Shown: positions 55,344-64,000 of the stretch, one piece after another
Position numbering within the stretch: position 1 is the stretch's first letter
Layout: every line of letters starts with the position of its first letter
Source: Nitrosovibrio sp. Nv4
Lineage (GTDB): Bacteria > Pseudomonadota > Gammaproteobacteria > Burkholderiales > Nitrosomonadaceae
Assembly (NCBI RefSeq): GCF_900215485.1
Contig: NZ_OCMZ01000001.1
Coordinates: 186,001 to 250,000, forward strand
Length of the DNA stretch: 64,000 bases
Direction: 5' to 3'
Position numbers and translations under genes: made by a program
The notes under the pieces: model-generated
What the model was told of the DNA's origin: nothing
Database searches by the model: none
What the model saw: only the letters and a program-made list of their open reading frames with translations

Positions 55344-57206
55344 TCACTGGGCTGACTCGGTCGCCTCTAAACCGATTTCCCCATCAATCGAAGACTGCAC
55401 CGAGATGAAATTGCAATCGAGCGTATGCGACTTGAGGTCGATACGCAGACCTTTACCCGGGGAGCATGGAACGAAATTCAGACGCTCAAGCACTTGCTGC
55501 GCAGGAATATTGCGCCCGGTGGGTTCAAAGTTGACCCATAAACTCTGCGGCTTCTGACCTTCCTGGGCGTTTACCAGATAATTGAAGAACGCCTGCTCAA
55601 TAAATCTGCCTTGCACCCGGCAAGAGAGCATGAAGTCCTCAATTTGTATCTCGTGCCCTACGAGCCGTACGATACAAAACCCGACCGCGCCATAAGAACC
55701 ATAATTATCAGCGCAACGAAGCACATATTTCTTGACTCCTGCATCGGCGAGGATTGGTAATATCTCGCTCCTGAGGTACTTGCGCCCTGAAAAATTCAGT
55801 TGATTCGTACGCTGGACCAGTTCTGAAACACGGTCCAGATCGTCATTTTTATAAACGTCAACGTAAAGCTTTATTTCACATGCGGCCAGGAATCCAAGGT
55901 AATCCGAACCAAATCTGGTTGCACTTTTCTTTCGCACAAATTCTTGTCGATAAAATTGGCTGCGTTTCCTGGCCTCGTCGCTGGTCGTGCCTTGATAGCG
56001 AGGACTGGAGAAAAGGTGATCGATATCTGCGGCATTCACACAGGCGACGACCTTTAGCGCTCGCGATACTTCTTCCAATTCAAAAGGGTTGTCATCAATA
56101 AAAGCGAAAGTATCCAGGCCTATGTTGAGCTGTTCCGCTATCGCTCTGATATTTTCGCTCTTGGGCATCCAGTTGATCTGGGGATACAGGAAATAATCCG
56201 CTATGCCCAGTTCTTCCAGACGCCGCCATGCGCTTGGCTCGTCATTCTTGCTTGCGATACTAAGTAAAATCCCTCGTTCATCGAAGAAGCTCAGCAGCTC
56301 AAGCACTTTTTCCCGTAAGCCGACTGCTTCGTTCTCAAGCAATATGCCATCCCACATCGTATTGTCGAGATCCCACACGACGCACTTTATCTTCGGCTGA
56401 CCGGAAACCTCTACGCTTGCATTCTTGTGCCGGACAACAAAATCGGCAGCAAGGAATACGATCCGTGCGGAGGTCTCGCCATCCGGGGTAATGGCGATGT
56501 CGAACGGGAGACCGGACTCGGTAATCCTTGAGAACTGCTCACGGCCGAATTCATGGCGAGAGTAGCCAGCGGGTAAGATAACCGATGCACGGAACGGCGG
56601 TGGAGGCTGCGCGGAATGCCGCCTGCTTGTTCCGCTTGCCACTGACATGCCCAGCTGCATTCGCACCGGACCATCCATCGGATTGTAAACCTCGAGCAGG
56701 AAGAAATCCGGCGGAAAACTGGCGTTTGCGCGTTTCTTCTGATGCAGCCAACGGGCAAAGCGTTCAAGGATTGAATGCTCCAGATACGACCAGCGGTTGT
56801 CCCGAGTCAGGCGATAAACAAATGCTCCAGCTGCGTTTGCAAATGGGGCCAACAGGCCGATCATGCGTTCAGTCAATAGCGTCATACCCGCGGGCAGCAT
56901 CAAGGTATTGCCCCGAGCCTCGATCTTGCCCCATTTCTTGAATACAACCTCTGCTCCATAGCCACGAGCGGAGGGAAAACAACGGTTACGATACATGCCG
57001 TAGGTGAGGCGCCTGCAACGACCATCCGGCCTGCTCTGGTAGAGATCACACGTGGTAAAGCAGCTTGGGGCGGCGCATTCCACACAATGCTCGCCCCACA
57101 TGAGCAGGGACATTTTCGCGATGTCTTGAAAGGGATCATAAGTTGACAGCGGGACAAGTCCGCGATCCACATGCAAGTGCTTCTCATATTTATCAAACTC
57201 GAACAT
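55344..57206 (-). CDS. FkbH-like HAD-IIIC enzyme with cysteine-rich N-terminus
   Basis: 620 aa. The first 70 residues hold a cysteine cluster (WGEHCVECAAPSCFTTCDLY, then GRCRRL and NRCF) not usual for FkbH proteins, perhaps binding metal or an Fe-S cluster. A middle part (about 90-270) is unrecognised. The HAD core begins KCVVWDLDNTMWDGIL (about 277), continues LSIASKNDEPSAWRRLEELG and FIDDNPFELEEVSRAL; the C-terminal GNAT-like acyl domain ends near LSCRVQGRFIEQAF. FkbH enzymes load phosphoglycerate-derived glyceryl units onto carrier proteins. No carrier protein is seen nearby, so the exopolysaccharide role, perhaps glyceryl decoration, is inferred. Confidence 0.82.
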   Translation of the reverse strand: MFEFDKYEKHLHVDRGLVPLSTYDPFQDIAKMSLLMWGEHCVECAAPSCFTTCDLYQSRPDGRCRRLTYGMYRNRCFPSARGYGAEVVFKKWGKIEARGNTLMLPAGMTLLTERMIGLLAPFANAAGAFVYRLTRDNRWSYLEHSILERFARWLHQKKRANASFPPDFFLLEVYNPMDGPVRMQLGMSVASGTSRRHSAQPPPPFRASVILPAGYSRHEFGREQFSRITESGLPFDIAITPDGETSARIVFLAADFVVRHKNASVEVSGQPKIKCVVWDLDNTMWDGILLENEAVGLREKVLELLSFFDERGILLSIASKNDEPSAWRRLEELGIADYFLYPQINWMPKSENIRAIAEQLNIGLDTFAFIDDNPFELEEVSRALKVVACVNAADIDHLFSSPRYQGTTSDEARKRSQFYRQEFVRKKSATRFGSDYLGFLAACEIKLYVDVYKNDDLDRVSELVQRTNQLNFSGRKYLRSEILPILADAGVKKYVLRCADNYGSYGAVGFCIVRLVGHEIQIEDFMLSCRVQGRFIEQAFFNYLVNAQEGQKPQSLWVNFEPTGRNIPAQQVLERLNFVPCSPGKGLRIDLKSHTLDCNFISVQSSIDGEIGLEATESAQ

Positions 57207-57254
57207 AGCGCACGCTATCTAATTAGTCCGACTCCGCCGGTGAATATATCGCTG

Positions 57255-57950
57255 TCATTTCAGCCTGCAAATGAAAGATTTTCCAAGGGGAGCATATGTC
57301 AAGTATGGAATAAAGCCGATATGCGTCTCTTTTTGCAAAAATTCGGCCAGGGCTTTCTGCTCGCCTTGCTCGGGATCACCCTTGTAGTTGTAGAAATCAT
57401 CGAAACAGATGATGGAGCCGTTCACAAGATAGGGTTGGATAAAATTGAGTACCTGAATAGTCGAATCATATAAATCGCAGTCAATATATATGACCGCGGC
57501 CGTGCGGCCGGACAACCGCCGATGCGCGGAATCGTTTAGGCTTTCACTGTAAAAGCCTTCGACCAGTTCATATTCCGCGGACCGGATTCCGCGCGATTTA
57601 AGGATGGCCTCGAATTCCGGACGGGTACAGGCAAACTGCCCCTTATACCATATATTGTCAGGATGCTCCTCCGTGTCAGGTAATCCCTGAAACGAGTCAA
57701 AGCCCCATAGCTTCATATCGTGCCGGCCATAACGATGCTTCATCCTGTGCGCATAACCGAAGGTTTTTCCCCGCCACAGGCCAAACTCGAAGTAATCTCC
57801 AGGAACCTGGTTGATCTTTATGAATTCGAATGCCTGGCTCAGTATTCCAAGTTCAGCCATCCGGTTGTCGGATCGGCGATCCAATACCTCAAGCACTCGA
57901 GCAACCCATTCCGCATCTATTAATTGCTTTACGATCTGTTTGAACTTCAT
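57255..57950 (-). CDS. TylF/MycF-like O-methyltransferase
   Basis: 231 aa SAM-dependent methyltransferase. SAM motif YFEFGLWRGKTFGYAHR (about 53-69), GFDSFQGLPDTEEHP, and the metal-binding VIYIDCDLYDSTIQVLNFIQ and CFDDFYNYKG (D-x-D and D-D pairs) are as in macrocin O-methyltransferases. It probably methylates a sugar hydroxyl of the exopolysaccharide. It lies 48 nt after the FkbH-like gene's start, on the same strand and upstream of it in transcription, so both may be co-transcribed. Confidence 0.85.
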   Translation of the reverse strand: MKFKQIVKQLIDAEWVARVLEVLDRRSDNRMAELGILSQAFEFIKINQVPGDYFEFGLWRGKTFGYAHRMKHRYGRHDMKLWGFDSFQGLPDTEEHPDNIWYKGQFACTRPEFEAILKSRGIRSAEYELVEGFYSESLNDSAHRRLSGRTAAVIYIDCDLYDSTIQVLNFIQPYLVNGSIICFDDFYNYKGDPEQGEQKALAEFLQKETHIGFIPYLTYAPLGKSFICRLK

Positions 57951-58176
57951 AGGAAGAAATAATTTTTAGCGTGCCAACTTGAGCCCAATATAGGCGAAAA
58001 CAGCCGAGGGAAGTAATTCGTCGTAAATATTACCCCATTTTATTTATTCAAAGATATTCCCCGCCTTGGCGCCGCCCCGCAAGCCTGTCGTCAATTCGAA
58101 GGCCAAGGATGCTATGGCGAGGCTTCAACGAGAGCTTGAGAATTGCCCCCATGGATTCCCCATCCAAAGAGAAAAT

Positions 58177-59118
58177 TTATCTTCCGAATCGTATTAACCT
58201 TCTTACAGCGACTTTTATACCCAACTGGTCCAGTTTATCGCCAGTTGACTTACTGAAATGGTCAACAGCCTTCTGTGCATGCAGCAAGCACATATTGCGC
58301 AGATTGCTGCGCAGAAAAAATACATTGGCGCATTGAATACTGTGGGTTGCAAACAGTTTTTTATGCTCTGATTGTCCTTCGGTGAAATCAAAAAAGCGGA
58401 AAGCGTTTTCCTCGAACAGATGCTCCAGGGCGAGCCACTGCAGAATCGTTCCAACTGAAAAATTCATATAGCTGGGGTCATATCCGAGGAAAGCATAGAT
58501 CAGGACATCGTTCGAGATCGGACAATAGAGATACGAGACAGGCTGGTCCTGATGAAAAAGAATGAAGCCGCGAACCCGCCCTTGTTGAGCAAGCTGGTCC
58601 ATTTGCTCAAGAAACTCCTCCGAATCGGGCAGGCCCGCGTCCAGCAGCTTTTCCTGATAGGTTATTCTGGAAACAGCGCGGGCCAATCCGAAGAACTCCG
58701 CCATTTCGCCGGGGGCTTTATAAGCCTTCCATGAAATATTGCCGCCACAATGTTCCGCATACTTCCTGACTTTGCGATTGAGGGTAGAGCGCGTCTTGGA
58801 TGAAAACTTGCCCTTGTACTCAGCGAATGACTGATGCATATCGATGTAATAGCGGGGATATTGTGAAGGTATGTAGCAGAGGTAATCGCCGTGCCTTCGC
58901 AGCACTGGTTGCCTGCCGATAACGCGCAGCGACCTTATCAAAAAGCCCTGACTGTCAGCCCGGAGAAGATCGGCAGGGGGTATCGGCTTCGCCACTGGGG
59001 GCTCTTCATCATCAAGCCCTGATTCCCGAACCTGTAGCTGCAACCTGGGCGCAAACAGCGTCTTGTCCCCCAGTTGTATCTTTAAGGGCACCTCGTGATA
59101 CTGCCAGATTCTGTTCAA
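58177..59118 (-). CDS. BcsL/CelD-like GNAT acyltransferase
   Basis: 313 aa if started at TTG 59118. Middle and end show the GNAT_6/BcsL pattern: KFSSKTRSTLNRKVRKYAEH, RVRGFILFHQDQPVSYLYCP, DPSYMNFSVGTILQWLALEH and FFDFTEGQSEHKKLFAT. Members acylate polysaccharide or are aminoacyl-ligase-like (FemAB). The TTG forms TTGA with the deacetylase stop (59118-59115), with GGGGG upstream. A longer frame to 59247 would overlap the deacetylase by 133 nt. Together with the deacetylase it probably exchanges N-acetyl groups of the polymer. Confidence 0.8.
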   Translation of the reverse strand: MNRIWQYHEVPLKIQLGDKTLFAPRLQLQVRESGLDDEEPPVAKPIPPADLLRADSQGFLIRSLRVIGRQPVLRRHGDYLCYIPSQYPRYYIDMHQSFAEYKGKFSSKTRSTLNRKVRKYAEHCGGNISWKAYKAPGEMAEFFGLARAVSRITYQEKLLDAGLPDSEEFLEQMDQLAQQGRVRGFILFHQDQPVSYLYCPISNDVLIYAFLGYDPSYMNFSVGTILQWLALEHLFEENAFRFFDFTEGQSEHKKLFATHSIQCANVFFLRSNLRNMCLLHAQKAVDHFSKSTGDKLDQLGIKVAVRRLIRFGR

Positions 59119-60077
59119 CGAAACCCCCGGCGTAAACCCTGCTCCACCATTCTGAGTCCAGTTTTCCAGATTGGCGAAGTAAGGGGTGCGGGCTGTAAAA
59201 GTACAGGCGCAGGGGTCAAACCGTGAAAACCCCGGACGCGAAAGCAATCCCGATGACGGTCCAGAAAAGAACAGAGCCGACGAAAGCGGGCCACCACGAT
59301 TTCATCCGGCCGATTCATCGCGCTATCAAGCAGTTCGAAATTATGAGAGAGAATAACAAACGCTTTACGCTCCGACTCCAGCGCCTGCCAGAGCAGACCT
59401 TCCATCTCACGGGAAGAACATGCCGTTATCTGTACATGCCGCAACGAGCGCGTCCCGCCATGAAAAACCGTCATGGGATATTCATAGACGCCTTCGCACT
59501 CGACGGGCTCTACAAGTGGAACCGCCGGGCTGACCCCGCTATCCAGCCCAAACATACTGGCGTTGTAGCTGCTATCGAAGGCGATGTGATTCGCGGCCAG
59601 TGCCCGAAGGGTTTCCGTGTTGAAGCCGAAGCTTCCCGCTCGAAAGGCGTTCACACTCGGGCCTCCCGCTGATTCGATCAAGTTCATCCCTGCTCGAATC
59701 AGAATCGTCTGCTCTTTCAAAGAAAAATAGCGCAAGAACTGTTTTTTACCACTGATGTTGTCCAGCAAAGGTTCATTTGATTCATCGACCCATTCGGTAT
59801 GCATGTGAAGCTGTACTTCATGGTCCTTCTCACGGATCAGGCTGAGAATTTCCGATAACCGTTCCAGCCCAAACCGGGTCGAAAAGAGCGGCTCAACGAA
59901 GAATACGCCCGTCAGGCCATGCTCCTGCAACTGGTGCAATTGATACGGTAAACCATAATCACCGCGGAACGTGGGGCCGTAGATATATCGTTGAAATGCG
60001 CTCGGAAACTTGGCATCAATGTCTCTCCAGCCATCACACCAGACTTCGACGTCAACGGTAAGAAATACGTCGATCAT
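59115..60077 (-). CDS. Polysaccharide deacetylase family protein
   Basis: 320 aa NodB-like deacetylase. It begins MIDVFLTVDVEVWCDGW (the D-x-E/D metal site of motif 1), then VQLHMHTEWVDE (H-x-x-x-x/H motif 2), AFRAGSFGFNTETL (motif 3) and VILSHNFELLD near the end. No signal peptide is visible, so it may act at the cytosolic face. Located inside the exopolysaccharide locus and coupled to the acyltransferase gene. The ATG at 60077 has AGGGT upstream. Confidence 0.85.
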   Translation of the reverse strand: MIDVFLTVDVEVWCDGWRDIDAKFPSAFQRYIYGPTFRGDYGLPYQLHQLQEHGLTGVFFVEPLFSTRFGLERLSEILSLIREKDHEVQLHMHTEWVDESNEPLLDNISGKKQFLRYFSLKEQTILIRAGMNLIESAGGPSVNAFRAGSFGFNTETLRALAANHIAFDSSYNASMFGLDSGVSPAVPLVEPVECEGVYEYPMTVFHGGTRSLRHVQITACSSREMEGLLWQALESERKAFVILSHNFELLDSAMNRPDEIVVARFRRLCSFLDRHRDCFRVRGFHGLTPAPVLLQPAPLTSPIWKTGLRMVEQGLRRGFR

Positions 60078-60180
60078 TTGTTACCCTAGCGCCTCTGGAA
60101 GTGATAAGGCGCTGTTTTCCCCCGGCTACTCGTGATATCAGCGGCATCCATGTTACTTTGGGGTGTGCGATTACACATTG

Positions 60181-62115
60181 CTATGCCACCTTCAGATCAT
60201 TCTTGTATGAGCGTGGTTGCTCTGCGTGGAGCACATTACGCAGGAATGATTCAAACATCAGGAGTGACCACAGGGAAGCGCTGTAATCACGCCGTCCCGA
60301 TTGATGCTGGTCGAGCATCTCTTTCAGAAAAGCCTGGTTGAAGATTCCGGTATTGGCCAGAACAGGGCCCATCAAGGCATTGTTCAATTTCTGGCGTAAT
60401 GGACCGCGAAACCAGCTTGCCAGCGGCACCGAAAATCCCATCTTGTCGCGATAAAGGATGTCATTTGAAAGATAGGGTTCCAGCGACTTCTTGAATACAT
60501 ACTTGCCCTCTTGACCATGGAGCTTGAAAGAGACAGGAAGGCCCGAGATCCATTCCACCAGCTTATGATCCAGCAGCGGCACTCGCACTTCCAGGGCATG
60601 CGCCATGCTTGCCCGGTCCACTTTGGTCAGGATATCGCCTACCAGATAGGTTTTCATATCCAGGTATTGCACGCGCGACAACGAATCCTGTGCAGGGCAT
60701 TTGTCGGCATGCATGCGCAGCACTTCCACGGCCTGATACCCCTGAAGATTGCGCTTGAAGGAATCGCTGAACAGGCGCTGGCGCATCTTATCCTTCATGA
60801 TCGAGACGCTGTGGAAATAGCCTTCCACCGAATCCCTGGCCAGAGCTTCAAAAGTGGATTTTGCGCGCAAAACCTTTGGCGCCCAGTCAGCCTTGGGATA
60901 CAGGTTCCCAAGCAGGCCGAACAAGGGCTTGCGCAATCCAAGCGGCAGCGCGGATCTCATCCGCTCCTCATAAACGTGCCAGCGGTAGCGCCGGTAGCCG
61001 GCAAGGTTTTCATCGCCGCCGTCGCCCGACAATGCTACCGTTACACGCTTTCTTGCCAACTCGCAAACCCGGTAGGTAGGCATGGCCGAACTGTCGGCAA
61101 AAGGTTCGTCGTAAAGGGAGGCCAGCTTGTCTATAAGATCGAAATCATCCTGATCCACCTGACTTACATTGTGCCGGGTGTGATAGCGGTCGGCTACTTT
61201 TTGCGCGTACAGCGATTCGTTGAAGGCAGGATCGCCAAAAGAGATTGAGCATGTATTAACCGGTTCTTCCGCGATGTCGGCCATCATCGCGACTACCGCA
61301 CTTGAATCGACCCCACCCGAGAGGAAAGCACCCAGCGGCACCTCGGTCATGAGATGAATCTTTACCGATTCGCGCAACCGGACTATCAGTTCTTCCTGCG
61401 CTTCCTGCTCAGTGATGGAATCATGCAGTATAAACGGCACATCCCAGTACTGGCGTGGGGCCGGCATACTTTGTCCGCTGTGGAGTTTCAGGGTGTGGGC
61501 CGGGGAAAGTTTAAAAGCCTGGCGGAATATTGTTTTTGGCTCAGGGATATAGCCATAAGCAAAGTAATCCTCGATTGCATGAGGATCCATATCGCGGATG
61601 AAATCCGGATGAGCAAGCAGCGTTTTGAGCTCAGACCCGAAAATGAGGGTGCCATCCGTTAGCAGGCTATAGTAGAGCGGTTTGATACCAAGCCGGTCGC
61701 GCGCAAGAAACAGAACTTGTTCGTTACGATCCCACAAGCCGAATGCAAACATGCCACGGAAACGGTTCACGCAATGCTCGCCCCACTCTTCCCAGGCATG
61801 GACGATGACTTCCGTATCGCAATGGGTGCGAAAAATGTGCCCCAGGGCGGCGAGCTCTCCGGCGAGTTCCTGAAAGTTGTAGATTTCGCCGTTGAAAACC
61901 ACCACCACGCTGCCATCTTCGTTGAAAAGCGGTTGTTGCCCGCTGGAGACGTCCATGATCGAAAGCCGGCGGTGACCGAAGCCTACGCCCGCCTCTGTAT
62001 ACAGCTCTCCTTCATCCGGTCCGCGGTGGACCTGAATCTGGTTCATGCGACCCAGCAGTGCCCGGTCGATTTCCCTTTTCCCGCAAGTATCAAATAGCCC
62101 GACGATCCCACACAT
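60181..62115 (-). CDS. Asparagine-synthetase-like amidotransferase of the XrtA exopolysaccharide locus
   Basis: 644 aa. N-terminal glutaminase with the nucleophile Cys2 (MCGIVGLFDT), HRGPDEGE and VVFNGEIYNFQEL. The C-terminal AsnB synthetase has FLSGGVDSSAVVAMMA (PP-motif) and ALSGDGGDENLAGYRR; RVPLLDHKLVEW near 540. Such amidotransferases sit in exosortase A/EPS gene sets and likely amidate a sugar or carboxylate of the polymer; ordinary asparagine synthesis cannot be excluded. ATG at 62115, 27 nt after the glycosyltransferase gene. Confidence 0.9.
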   Translation of the reverse strand: MCGIVGLFDTCGKREIDRALLGRMNQIQVHRGPDEGELYTEAGVGFGHRRLSIMDVSSGQQPLFNEDGSVVVVFNGEIYNFQELAGELAALGHIFRTHCDTEVIVHAWEEWGEHCVNRFRGMFAFGLWDRNEQVLFLARDRLGIKPLYYSLLTDGTLIFGSELKTLLAHPDFIRDMDPHAIEDYFAYGYIPEPKTIFRQAFKLSPAHTLKLHSGQSMPAPRQYWDVPFILHDSITEQEAQEELIVRLRESVKIHLMTEVPLGAFLSGGVDSSAVVAMMADIAEEPVNTCSISFGDPAFNESLYAQKVADRYHTRHNVSQVDQDDFDLIDKLASLYDEPFADSSAMPTYRVCELARKRVTVALSGDGGDENLAGYRRYRWHVYEERMRSALPLGLRKPLFGLLGNLYPKADWAPKVLRAKSTFEALARDSVEGYFHSVSIMKDKMRQRLFSDSFKRNLQGYQAVEVLRMHADKCPAQDSLSRVQYLDMKTYLVGDILTKVDRASMAHALEVRVPLLDHKLVEWISGLPVSFKLHGQEGKYVFKKSLEPYLSNDILYRDKMGFSVPLASWFRGPLRQKLNNALMGPVLANTGIFNQAFLKEMLDQHQSGRRDYSASLWSLLMFESFLRNVLHAEQPRSYKNDLKVA

Positions 62116-62142
62116 GCTGTTCTTTCCTCGTTGTTCGGACGC

Positions 62143-63294
62143 TTACAGGCGCAAAGCCTTATCGTAGACCCCGAGATAGCCCTGGGTCATGGCCTCGAGA
62201 CTGAAGCTTGCCTCGATTTGTTGCCGTGCTGCTTTGCCGTGATTGGCACTCAGAATCGGGTTTCGATAATATTTCAGTATCGCGTCCTTCATTACCGCCG
62301 GCACGTCCGGGGGAATGAGCATTCCTGTACGCCCTTCTCTCACAAGTTCCGCATTTCCACCAACGCTTGTCGCGATTACCGGCAAACCAGTAGACATCGC
62401 TTCCAGTATCGTATTTGATATGCCCTCGCCCAAGGAAGGGAGCACAAACAGATCCATGGCGCGCATCAGTTGCGGAATGTCAGCACGCTCGCCTGGAAAC
62501 CACCCAAGAGCCTCTGCTCCTGCTTGGCGCAACATGTCGGCGCATGCTTGCCGCGAGTTTCCTTCGCCAATAATCAGAAGCCGAACGCGTTCCCGAGCCT
62601 CCGGCACTTCTTTCACCAGCAACAGAAAAGCCCGAATCAGGCTGGGAAAATTTTTAACCTCGGTCATTCTGCCGACACTGCCAATGACGAAAGTATTTTT
62701 CGTGAAAAATCCTTCCGGCAGGTCGCCGGAAAGTCCGGCGCCAATGCCTTCGCTATTACGCGGATGAAAACGGAGACTGTCAACCCCATTGTATATCTGG
62801 TTAATTCGATCTGGTGTGGCTCCCACGGTATTGATGAGCCAGTCTTCCAGATCTTTGCTGACCGTGATGAAATGATTTACAAAAGGGCGAATTCCCTTTC
62901 TGAGGAGATTGTATTTACGATTTTTTCCGTACAAGTCAAAAACGTCCCGGCCGTGCTCGCCGTGCACTCGTGCCCGGGCTCCTGCAAAGGCGGCAATTAC
63001 CTGACCCTCCATCGTCCCGAGATTGCGAGTATGTACGATGTCCGGTCTCAGCCGCTTGAATGTCTTGAAGAGATTGAGATAAACGCTGAAATCCTGCCCC
63101 TCGCGCTTGTGCAGCGCCACGATTTCGACATTCTCCCTGATTATCCGCCGCCGGAAATCCGAGTATCCTTTCAAACACACGATGGCATGTCGGTAACGCT
63201 CGGGCGGGATATGATTGATCAGGTTTACAAGCCCATTTTCCAGGCCGCCTACACCCAAATGGTGGATTACATGAACGATAAGTGGTGGCTGCAT
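62143..63294 (-). CDS. GT4 glycosyltransferase (XrtA/PEP-CTERM-associated type)
   Basis: 383 aa. PPLIVHVIHHLGVGGLENGL opens the protein, the signature of the exosortase-associated GT4 subgroup (sugar transferase found beside exosortase A). The donor domain has VIGSVGRMTEVKNFPSLIRA, LGWFPGERADIPQLMRAMDL and FVLPSLGEGISNTILEAMST. The ATG at 63294 with CTGGAA upstream is preferred to an ATG at 63348 that overlaps the exosortase gene. Probably elongates the exopolysaccharide repeat. Confidence 0.88.
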   Translation of the reverse strand: MQPPLIVHVIHHLGVGGLENGLVNLINHIPPERYRHAIVCLKGYSDFRRRIIRENVEIVALHKREGQDFSVYLNLFKTFKRLRPDIVHTRNLGTMEGQVIAAFAGARARVHGEHGRDVFDLYGKNRKYNLLRKGIRPFVNHFITVSKDLEDWLINTVGATPDRINQIYNGVDSLRFHPRNSEGIGAGLSGDLPEGFFTKNTFVIGSVGRMTEVKNFPSLIRAFLLLVKEVPEARERVRLLIIGEGNSRQACADMLRQAGAEALGWFPGERADIPQLMRAMDLFVLPSLGEGISNTILEAMSTGLPVIATSVGGNAELVREGRTGMLIPPDVPAVMKDAILKYYRNPILSANHGKAARQQIEASFSLEAMTQGYLGVYDKALRL

Positions 63295-63331
63295 GGCGCT
63301 TCCAGCAGATTTTATCGGGCCTTGCCGATGA

Positions 63332-64000
63332 CTAGCGATTGCCTGCATTCCGAATCACATCTGTAATAGCGGGCAACATATCGCCGAGAAAAGTCTGAAG
63401 TACCGGCACAGCTTCATCTGGCGTCTCGTCGTATTGAGCTGCGACGATAATCTCTGCACCATCACCGCCCCTGCCCAAGAGCTTATTTCTGGCCAGGATT
63501 AATTTGGCCAGGTAGGGACTGGCGGTGATCTCGCCGCCGAGCGAATACCATCGCCATACAAGCAGCTTTTTCGAGGACGAGTGCAGCGAGTTCTGGTTAA
63601 CGGTTTCCTCCTGAGGCCCGAAGGATACACTTCGCTTATCCTGTTTGATGTCATGCCAACTGGATCCGTTCTCTCCAGCGAGTACATTTTGATAGCTGAT
63701 CAATTCCGCTCCCTGCTGCTGATTGCGGTAATAACTGATGTAAAGATCCACCGACCCTTCTCTATTACGGTAGGTTTGCAGCAATTGGGCAGTAGCGCCC
63801 ACATATTCAGGCTTCCAGTCTGAAACCTGGCTTGAACTGATCCGCCACTTTCCACGAATACCAGGAATTTCAATTTCGGACCCGGACGCTGTGGCGCCGA
63901 AATACTCACGCTCGAGGTGGTCGGCATACAATGGCCAGATGTATGCTACGGCAAGGACAGCGGCAGCAGCGAAAACGGTGCTCCTCAGCACAGGCCTGCC
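63332..64000 (-). CDS. xrtA: Exosortase A C-terminal EpsI domain (truncated by window edge)
   Basis: The frame is open to base 64000 (223 residues) with no start visible; GTG at 63991 would give a smaller product but the codons above it read on (GRPVLRST). A last membrane segment (VFAAAAVLAVAYIWPLYA) is followed by the DUF3485/EpsI domain: GIRGKWRISSSQVSDWKPEY, YRNREGSVDLYISYYRNQQQ, VWRWYSLGGEITASPYLAKL. This is the layout of fused exosortase A proteins, whose N-terminal transpeptidase-like half processes PEP-CTERM proteins. The catalytic Cys, Arg and His lie outside the window, so the exosortase part is inferred. Confidence 0.78.
   Translation of the reverse strand, partial: GRPVLRSTVFAAAAVLAVAYIWPLYADHLEREYFGATASGSEIEIPGIRGKWRISSSQVSDWKPEYVGATAQLLQTYRNREGSVDLYISYYRNQQQGAELISYQNVLAGENGSSWHDIKQDKRSVSFGPQEETVNQNSLHSSSKKLLVWRWYSLGGEITASPYLAKLILARNKLLGRGGDGAEIIVAAQYDETPDEAVPVLQTFLGDMLPAITDVIRNAGNR

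Noticed and set aside
60511-61248. 245-codon plus-strand open frame opposite the amidotransferase
   Set aside because: Antisense shadow of a gene with intact glutaminase and synthetase motifs.
62470-63366. 298-codon plus-strand open frame opposite the GT4 gene
   Set aside because: The minus-strand gene has clear GT4 motifs along its whole length; the antisense product resembles nothing and has no ribosome site.
1-64000. tRNA, rRNA, insertion sequences, phage genes
   Set aside because: None recognised on reading both strands; no transposase or integrase motifs were seen.

Overview
The window is Gram-negative chromosomal DNA, most likely from a betaproteobacterium of the Nitrosomonadaceae (Nitrosospira-like). 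This rests on the order of the cell-division/murein (dcw) cluster, a meso-diaminopimelate-type MurE, LPS-type heptose genes, Lol lipoprotein export, and an exosortase A (XrtA) type exopolysaccharide locus. No genus-specific marker such as amo or hao lies inside the window, so the genus is an inference.

Region 1 (1-20.65 kb): the 5' end of secA, a LytM/M23 peptidase with a clear terminator, a DUF721 gene, and a complete dcw cluster on the minus strand (mraZ-rsmH-ftsL-ftsI-murE-murF-mraY-murD-ftsW-murG-murC-murB-ddl-ftsQ-ftsA-ftsZ). Many genes are joined by 4-nt stop/start overlaps. Three TGGGN-type MraZ boxes at 10-bp spacing and a sigma70-like promoter precede mraZ. lpxC does not follow ftsZ.

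Region 2 (20.65-33.7 kb): a looser accessory region. It holds a DNA topoisomerase IB, about 1.4 kb with little annotated coding (a 24-aa hydrophobic peptide gene, hairpins, a 41-aa frame), a DUF2795 protein, three sugar-transfer genes (two GT9 heptosyltransferase-like, one GT4-like whose start codon appears to have mutated from ATG to ATA), YbhB, DsrE and DUF2892 proteins, a 1050-aa membrane protein of unknown function with internal repeats, and an inositol-monophosphatase-family enzyme.

Region 3 (33.3-40.5 kb): a short-repeat array followed by a heptose/glycan operon on the minus strand: a GT4-GmhA fusion, SDR, gmhB, hldE, GT9 and GT2. The fused SIS domain, GmhB and HldE together would convert sedoheptulose 7-phosphate to ADP-D,D-heptose. 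No HldD-type epimerase is visible.

Region 4 (40.8-51.6 kb): relA (synthetase type, degenerate HD site) overlapping comEC; DUF2062; lolD-lolC/E; and a metal-uptake group of Zur/Fur regulator, DUF2946 protein and ZnuD-like TonB receptor, with a 15-bp palindrome upstream of the regulator.

Region 5 (51.7-64 kb): an exopolysaccharide locus: secreted beta-helix protein, double-VanZ membrane protein, FkbH-like HAD enzyme with a cysteine-rich N-terminus, TylF-like methyltransferase, BcsL-like GNAT, polysaccharide deacetylase, asparagine-synthetase-like amidotransferase, GT4 glycosyltransferase, and the EpsI-containing C-terminus of a fused exosortase A cut by the window edge.

Functions are assigned from motifs and remembered family features. 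No searches or alignments were run.
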